A DNA stretch of 64,000 nucleotides from Staphylotrichum longicolle (Eukaryota; Ascomycota; Sordariomycetes; Sordariales; Chaetomiaceae): assembly GCA_019096155.1 (NCBI GenBank), contig JAHCVI010000001.1:13913243-13977242 (forward strand), read 5' to 3'. Made by a program: the position numbers and the translations under genes. The notes under the pieces are model-generated. The model was not told where the DNA came from. It saw only the letters and a program-made list of their open reading frames with translations, and searched no databases. Numbering within the stretch: position 1 is the first letter of the stretch; the number at the start of each line of letters is the position of its first letter. Of the stretch, positions 57,586 through 64,000 are shown piece by piece.

Positions 57586-60500
57586 ATGGACAACTCTTCT
57601 ACACCACTCGCCGACTACTTCTGGATCGCCGGAATAGAGCACATCGCCTATGACGATGGGCCGGCGCCCCAGCAGCCCCAACAGCCCCAGCAGCTGGACG
57701 AGACGATCGCAGAAGATGGCGAGGGCGAGGGCGAGGACGAGGCTACTGACAGCTCAGTAACCACCGCCTCGCGTGCCACGGCTCGCCATTCCCGTCAGAG
57801 CTCGGCCAACCGCCTCTCCACCCTTTCCAAGCTCTCGCTGTCTCCCTCCTTCTCGAGCGGCGAGGGCCGAGTATTGGAGGACGTTGACGGGAACACTAAG
57901 AGCAACCGCAGCAGCGCCACCATCCGGCCCGTACCCCCGCCGAACTTTACGAACGGAAATACCAATGGGGCTGGCATTCCTGGGCTGAACGGCGCTGGCG
58001 GAGGAGGAGAGGGGATCGGCTTTGACGGGTTCCCTGCCGACTTCGACTTCGACAAGGCCCTGCTCAAATTCGCCGCCGAGCGGGAAGACTTCCTGGACGA
58101 TCTCAGTTTCACCGCCGGCGCAAAGATCCAGTCGAGGCCGCCGATGGTCAACCCGAGGACGGAGAAGCTCAAGACCGATGACGATCCGAGCGGGAGGAAG
58201 AGCCCACTTAAGAGCATTCGTGGCAGCATCCGCCGCAAGATGAGTTTTAGGGACATGAGCAGCGTGAGGAAGCAGCCGCTGCCCCCAAGAGCGGGTACGT
58301 ATAGGACAAGATCTCCGGCGCCTACTTCTTTTAGCCCGTTGGGCTTTAGACTGACTCTCCTGCGTTCAGCTTCCATTAGGACGACGAAGCGCCTGAGCAA
58401 CTACAACTCAGTCATCCCCCCTCCCGAACCCTTGAACCTGGACCCGGACATGCACCCGCTCAAGAGGCGGTTCGAACCGGTCCTACTCGACCGGTACCCC
58501 CAACGAGATGCCTCGACGGACGAGTTGGCCAGGAGGGGCAAATTTCCGGACTACGTGCCTATGTTCGCCTTTCCCAACGATATCCAGATCGTATCCTCGG
58601 ACGAGCGCCCCCGGACGACATGGCACGGGTTCACGATGACATCCGACGACAACTCCAAGATCTACGGCATCACCATCATCGTATGGGCCGCGCTGAACGC
58701 CGAGGTTGCAGAGGAAGTCGAGAAGCGGTGTGAGCGGTGGCGGCAACGGCACATGAGCAACGAGGAAAGGGAGCTCGCTGCGAGTCTGGGGGGCCGCCTT
58801 GCCGCAGAACGGGCGCATCTCTCCCAGCTCCTGGCGAAACTGGGAACCCTGCCGTCAGGGTCGGCGGCCCGAGACTCCATCGACGAACAGATTAGTGCCG
58901 TGGAGGAGAAGATTGCGCTTATGACGGAGATGCTGCGACCCCTGAGACACGGTGCCGCGTCCAAGATTGACGGCCTGACGGCCGGCGAGACGGGCCTCTG
59001 GACACCGCGGGCGTTTGGCGTTCTCGGCAGAGACCCGTCCAAGATGGGTTTCTGGAAAGAGTGGCTCAGAGCGGTAGTCGTCCCCATGACCGATGGTGCC
59101 GTACTGCGAATAGCGCCAAGCTCCCCTAAGATCGGGCGTTGGCAACCGCTGGAGCGTTACGTCGTCAACCTCTGTACCGAGGCCTTCAGTCCCTTGAGCT
59201 CATTGACTCAGGTTGAACTCGGGGTGCGGGAGCTGCGGCTGTACGCTCGCAAGGAGGCGGTCAACGAGATTCCGGGATCACGGAGCATCGACATCTACGC
59301 CCTCTTCAGGTGTCTGTCGCTCGAGAATATCGTGCTTCTCTTTGAGTACGCCATGACAGAAGCCCGCATTATCTTCCTTTCGTCACACACCGGCATGCTG
59401 CATCTTGCATGCCATGCGTTGGCGAACCTCCTTTACCCACTAAAGTGGGCGAGTATCTTCATTCCCGTGTTGCCCGCCCGGCTGATCTCTGCTCTTGAGG
59501 CGCCATGTCCCTACATCGTGGGAGTGGAGCGACGGTATGAGAAGATTGAGCTTCCTGAAGACGACTATGTCCTCGTCGATCTCGACAAGGACACCATCGA
59601 TGCCACGGACCAACCCATCGGCCTCCCGCGGCAGCACCGGCGAAAGCTCCTCTCACTGTTGCAGGTGGCTGCTCCTCACCGTCTGCGGTACGGAGTAACT
59701 CCCGGCCCCCCTCCGTATGCGGTCGAAGCCTTCCCATATGATGCGTTTTCGGCCGAGAATGAGGCCATCTTCAACCCGAGCACAGTGAAGAGCTCACTGG
59801 GCAAGTGGGTGACGCAAAACTCGTCCACCTTCGGGGAAGGAGATGCCGCCAGCTCGAACCGCACACCTCTCTTCAACGCCTTCGCCAAAGCCAAGGTTGA
59901 TTCCAGCAAACCTGATCGGCCACAGACTAGCAAGTCGAGCAAGGGCAGCCCTCCGTCATCCGTGTCGCCGGTCTCGATGAACTTCCCACCGATGCCCACG
60001 ACGCCCGTGTCGCGCAGTGACTCTGGGTTTGCTCAGACCCTTCGGGAAAAGCGTTCGGGACACTTTGACGAGAAGACTAGGCGCAGCTCGTCGTTTGGCA
60101 TGGACCGACACCATCCCACGATGCACCGTCCAAGCCTACCCTTCCTGAACGGTCATAGCCAGAACCTGTCTATCTCAGCCATCTCAATCGATTCACAGTC
60201 CTCGTTTGGAGGCTACGCGCCGTCGACATACGCGCAGTCTACCATCGCTGCGTCAACAATCATGCCGAACATGATGGTTCAGCCGGTACGCAACACGGAG
60301 AACACAGTCTGGGTGGAAGGGCACTGCTTCAACTGGACGCCCTCCGAGGTGAACTCGACCTGCACCATCTGCGAGGACCGGTCAGAAGGAGATGGCCTCT
60401 ACAAGTGCAGCGGATGCAACTGCCTAGCACACAACCGCTGTCTGGGCTTCGCGTCTCTGGTCTGTCCAGAGGCCTTCCACGCCGACCGCGTGCGGGCGGC

Positions 60501-61250
60501 ATTCGTGCGCTGCCTTGCCAGTCTCCTCTACACCTACCGCAAGCACCTCGGCCGGCCGACAAGGGAGCAAAAGTCCAACGGCCAGCTGTATGCGTTCGAC
60601 ATGGATGGATTCATCCGCAGCCTGCCGTACGACCAGCAAGAGTACGCCACCATGATGAGGGACACCCAAGGTAAGCCATCTCCACCCCTTTTCACCCCCA
60701 ACACCACGCTCATTACTAACCCAACCCTCCACTCTTAGCCTTCAACGAGTTCATCCACGAACGCGAACGCCACCCTGCCGCCGACCCCACAATCCGCCTC
60801 TTCGACGAGATCATCCTCGCCAAAAAGGCCCGCGGCCGCCCCGTCTTTTCCGCGGGGCTCTCCCGCCTGACCACCCTGCGCGGCTCCCACGGCCTCTACC
60901 CGGGCAACAGCAACAGCCACGGCAGCCACGGCAGCAGCGGAGGCGGGTTCACAGCCCCCAACTCCAACGCCCGCCCCGCGAAGGTGCCGGGCTACCTGTC
61001 CGACACGACGGACCACATCTGGCGCACCGCGTCGGTGCCCGTGCCGTCGGCCAAGTTCCAGGGCGACTACCGCAGCGTGGTGACGCGCGTGCCGCTGCGG
61101 CTGGACCCGGCGCTGATGCGCGAGCCGCGCGCGATCCAGGGCGTGCCGCGGCCCGAGCAGGGGGGCAAGATCAAAGGGCTGGTGAGGAAGCAGGTCGCGA
61201 GCATGTTGGGACCCCCGTCGGAGGGGTTCAATGCCGAGAGGGGGTTCTGA
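57586..61250 (+). CDS. DENN-domain protein with a C1-like zinc finger
   Basis: Exons 57586-58294, 58370-60670 and 60739-61250 give 1,173 residues plus stop. The N-terminus starts MDNSSTPLADYFWIAGIEHI, followed by an acidic and serine-rich disordered region. uDENN lies at about residues 255-345 (FPDYVPMFAFPNDIQIVSSD, WHGFTMTSDDNSKIYGITII), then a helical insert, then cDENN at about 430-640 (LRLYARKEAVNEIPGSRSID, SLENIVLLFEYAMTEARIIF, VERRYEKIELPEDDYVLVDL). After a disordered stretch there is a cysteine/histidine cluster (CTICEDRSEGDGLYKCSGCN, then AHNRCLGFASLVC) resembling a C1 or PHD-type finger at about 886-935, followed by a dDENN-like segment. DENN proteins are usually GDP-GTP exchange factors for Rab GTPases; the Rab here is unknown. 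The frame stays open 60 codons upstream, but the ATG at 57586 starts the conserved part. Confidence 0.88.
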
Positions 61251-62136
61251 ATTTCTGAGGAATTAGAGGGGGTGTGAAGGCAGAAGGCCGGTGTTCTGGC
61301 GGTGGCAGCGGCAGCGGAACGATGTAATATTTCTTGTCTTGTACGATAAGCGTCTGTCGTCTCCTGACGCGCCCCCCTTTCCCCATCTTGACGGAGAGGG
61401 GCGGGGAGTGAGGGGTGTTGTATTGGACGCGAAAGGCTGGGTTTCGGCCGTGGACGGACGGAATGACGGGGGAGGCCATCACACAAAAGGATAGTTTTTG
61501 CTGTTGCTTTGCTTTGCTTTGCTTGCTTGCTGCGTTATTAGCATTGATTTAGGGGCTCTCGCGCGTTGGCTTAGTTAAAGGGGAGAGAGAAGGGAGAGCA
61601 GGTGGGCACCGTCGTTCTGTTTATGTTTGGGCTGCTGGGCTCTATTGGGTGCCCCAGGTCTGTCTCCGGGTTCTAGGTTGTTTTGTTGTTCTGGTACTGG
61701 TTGGGTGGATAGTAGTTGGAGCATAGCAAGTTTGAGACTTGGTGTCAAATATGGAAGATATAATTACGGCAAGGAGACGGTTCTTTGGAGAATTCAAAAA
61801 CGGTGAGGTTTGTGTGAGCGGACCAGGAAGAAGGGTAACAAAAAGGGGGTGTTCACGAGACTTCACGACATGCGGTACGCCTCAAGCGGGTTTCTTCCTT
61901 TCTGGCCTTGCCGGGTTGTTAATAATATCATACGGTCCTTTCGCAATAGCGTCAAAGCATGTCATCCAACCAATCCGAAAGGGAATGGCTGCTCCTACTT
62001 GGAGACACTCGGTATATCTTGTTGTAACCTGACGCCTAGCCCGCAAACCACAATCCATCGCCAGTAAATGCGCCCCGTGTCTAGCCCAGCCCAACCTCAT
62101 CTAACACCCACCCGCTGACATACCACAGACAGCCCT
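61251..62136. other. 0.89 kb spacer between convergent DENN and YPI1-type genes
   Basis: Both genes end here, so it holds two 3' UTRs. A TTTGC-unit microsatellite followed by TTGC units lies at about 61504-61531. A T-rich segment follows. Nothing coding was recognised. Confidence 0.55.
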
Positions 62137-62749
62137 TCACGCCCTCTGTGGCCCCTGTGGTCCTCCCTTCCCCTGCCCATCACCCCCACCCGCATCTTTC
62201 CTGGGCTTGTCATACCGCGGCATCTTCTCGTACGCATTCGGACTCGGCTGGCGTTTCCTCCGGCTCTTGCCCTGACCCCTCCCCCTCTTAGAGTGGTCAT
62301 GGTTCCCATCGCAGTCGTGCCCGTGCCCGTGCCCGTGCCCATACCCGTGTCCGTGCTTGTGGTCGGCATCTCCGCTGGCCTTCTTCCCGCCGTCGGAGTC
62401 GGAGTCGGAGTCGGACGAGTCAGAGGACGAGGACGACTCGTCGCTAGACTCGCCCACGGCGCGGGGGCGGGGTTAGATGCAGCATACTGGTTCATGGGTC
62501 AGGCGTGTGTCGGGGTAAGGTGGTAATGGGGTGGGTTGGAGAAGGAGGGAGGTGGGGGTAGATATTACCTTTGGATTTCTTCCGCCCTAGGCCTTCATTG
62601 TCGACTACGTCGGATCGCCATTGTACTGACCCCCTGTTGGAGCGTGGGCGCCGCGCAGGCGGAGGATGGCTTGTGTCTGGGTCTGAGTCTGGGTGGCGGC
62701 GGGTTGCGGCGGGTTGTTGTTGCCGTGACTGGGGCCCGGCGGACGCCAT
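62137..62749 (-). CDS. Type 1 phosphatase inhibitor Ypi1 (inhibitor-3 family), in-frame stop in the core motif
   Basis: Exon 62749-62569 and exon 62486-62137 flank an 82-nt intron (GTAATA donor, GCCTGACCC branch region, CCAG acceptor). Exon 1 ends SVQWRSDVVDNEGLGRKKSK, which holds the RVxF-type PP1-docking motif (SVQW) and the VDNE block of inhibitor-3. Exon 2 begins VCCI, the start of the conserved CCIY..PRAVGESSDES block, and continues as Ser/Asp repeats, a His/Gly repeat (HGHGYGHGHGHGH) and a basic tail. The whole is in frame, but the codon aligned to the invariant Tyr of CCIY is TAA. Without that stop the product would be 176 residues, normal for the family, which binds and regulates the PP1 catalytic subunit Glc7. 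An in-frame ATG at 62917 could extend the N-terminus. Confidence 0.75.
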
Positions 62750-64000
62750 TGTGTTGAGAGGTTGTTTAATGCTTCTGAACTGGTTGTCGATGTGGGAAAG
62801 TCTCTCGATGCTTCGTAACGGCAGGGCGCGTGACTTGGCGATGTCGGTTCCGTCAGCTCCGTCGCTGGCTGGAGCTGCTTCTCGCTCGTCAAGTAATGGC
62901 GGGGTCGCTCTGCTCAAAGGGTTGAGAGGGATGAAGAGCCGATTTCTTGAGAAAGCCTGTTCTCACAGAAGTGGAAATATGCGATGAAACCCGATTTGTC
63001 AGTAAACCAGTTTCCGTACTTGGAAGTAGATCGAGAAGATCAAGGCCGGGGGTATTTAAGGGTTCAAGGAGGGAAGTTAAGACTTCGGATTGGGCTCTGG
63101 AACATATCGCCCCACGCCGCAACGTCAATGTCGCGCACGGACACTAATGTGGGGTGATGCTGCGGGAATCAGTCCCCGGATTCTGGAAGCTTGTCTCGGG
63201 CCCTGGCCTGACCAGGGACACCCACCATCAAATGACCCTGGGCACTTGCATGACAATGGCATCTGACGTCTGGAGGCAAAAGAAACGGCTGGTGGCTTGT
63301 GAAAGAAAGCATTCCAATGTCATGAAAGACCCGCTGCATTACCTTCCGTTTTTGTGTGCGCAAGGAATCAATCCATTATCTGTCTTTCACCCGGTTTCTC
63401 TTTGACTACCAGTACAAATGATAGTTCTCTCAATGGGAACCAATTTGAGAAGGGATCGAATCATCAAAGATACCTCGATAGCAGTTACTCTGTCCCGTGA
63501 CATCCAAGTTTGACAAAAAGCAGTTCTGTGCTCTTTCCCGTCGCAATGCCTAACTCTGATGGCGGACTGTGAGTGACTGCCCATGACTGGCGGATTGTTC
63601 TGCTGCTTTCCGTGGGGTGAACGGCCTCCGTTTGGGCCGACACATAGGATCAATACCCGTCACCAGCGAACAATTTGGGACGAATGTACTGCCAGTAGTG
63701 AAACTCGTGTGTTTCCTTCGCTATAATGAGCTGTCTGTGAATGTGACACCAATAGCATTTGTGACCACGTCGGTCGGTCGCCTGGTTACTCGACGGCGTC
63801 CTCTCACTTTCTGGGGTTACGAGCCTGACAACTTGGGGTTCCTTCCACACCCCCTGGTCTGCCCTCTGGTTCAAGCTCCGCATTGCGCTCTTGACACCTT
63901 CAGTTGTTTCCCATGAGGCAGCCACGGGATTGCCGCTGCCCTGACAGTCAATCGGTCGACGTCAAACTGGAGGTCGGGTCTCACGGCAGAAGGCAAGCAG
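62750..64000. other. Right end of the window, no gene recognised
   Basis: Upstream region of the YPI1-type gene, then 1 kb with only short unrelated open frames (up to 99 codons) on both strands. It may include the start or end of a gene outside the window, but I see no supporting motif. Confidence 0.45.

Noticed and set aside
1..64000. Transposons, repeat-induced point mutation, CRISPR arrays and secondary-metabolite clusters
   Set aside because: No terminal repeats, transposase or reverse-transcriptase motifs, AT-rich mutated blocks, spaced repeats or PKS/NRPS domains were seen.

Overview
The window is nuclear DNA from a filamentous ascomycete (Pezizomycotina, most likely a Sordariomycete). 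The evidence is GC-rich coding sequence, many short introns (about 50-130 nt) with GTRNGY-like donors, CTRAC-type branch points and YAG acceptors, and a gene set typical of that group: an AROM-type shikimate enzyme, an NF1/Ira RasGAP of about 2,600 residues, Rat1, Uso1, PRMT3, a YSL-type OPT transporter, Rav1, ornithine carbamoyltransferase and Ilv6. I found no prophage, CRISPR array, transposon or convincing tRNA/rRNA gene.

Layout. 1-452: 3' end of an AROM-family gene (+). 453-4601: long non-coding gap. 4602-6733: Rpn4-like C2H2 transcription factor (-). 6734-13975: 7.2 kb apparently non-coding, with a four-copy diverged repeat near its right end. 13976-22511: NF1/Ira RasGAP in ten exons (-). 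23662-26978: RAT1 (-). 27978-31128: USO1 (+). 31786-33581: PRMT3 (+). 33786-36146: OPT transporter with many frame breaks (-). 36806-41477: RAV1 in seven exons (-). 42496-45333: DUF3712/LEA-like vacuolar-type membrane protein resembling yeast Tag1 (-). 46300-47493: ornithine carbamoyltransferase (+), tail to tail with ILV6 at 47695-48719 (-). 49404-51380: KH-domain RNA-binding protein in eight exons, one of 22 nt (+). 52548-53686: TRAPPC13-like gene (+). 57586-61250: DENN-domain protein with a C1-like finger (+). 62137-62749: YPI1-type PP1 inhibitor-3 (-) with an in-frame stop in its conserved core. 62750-64000: nothing recognised.

Functional themes. Four genes concern membrane traffic or vacuolar function (USO1, TRAPPC13-like, DENN, RAV1), and the Tag1-like protein and OPT transporter are also membrane proteins. 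ARG-12 and ILV6 are mitochondrial amino-acid enzymes; each has a perfect TGASTCA (Gcn4/CPC1-type) heptamer within 200 bp upstream of its start. RAT1, the KH protein and PRMT3 act on RNA or ribosomes. No biosynthetic cluster is evident.

A general caution. Several otherwise well-conserved genes need single-base frame corrections, mostly next to short G or C runs: the transcription factor (1), NF1 (2), USO1 (1), OPT (at least 8), the Tag1-like gene (1) and the TRAPPC13-like gene (3). The total coding lengths become multiples of three once these are allowed for. This pattern suggests missed bases in the assembly rather than biology, with the OPT gene as the one place where real decay is a serious alternative.
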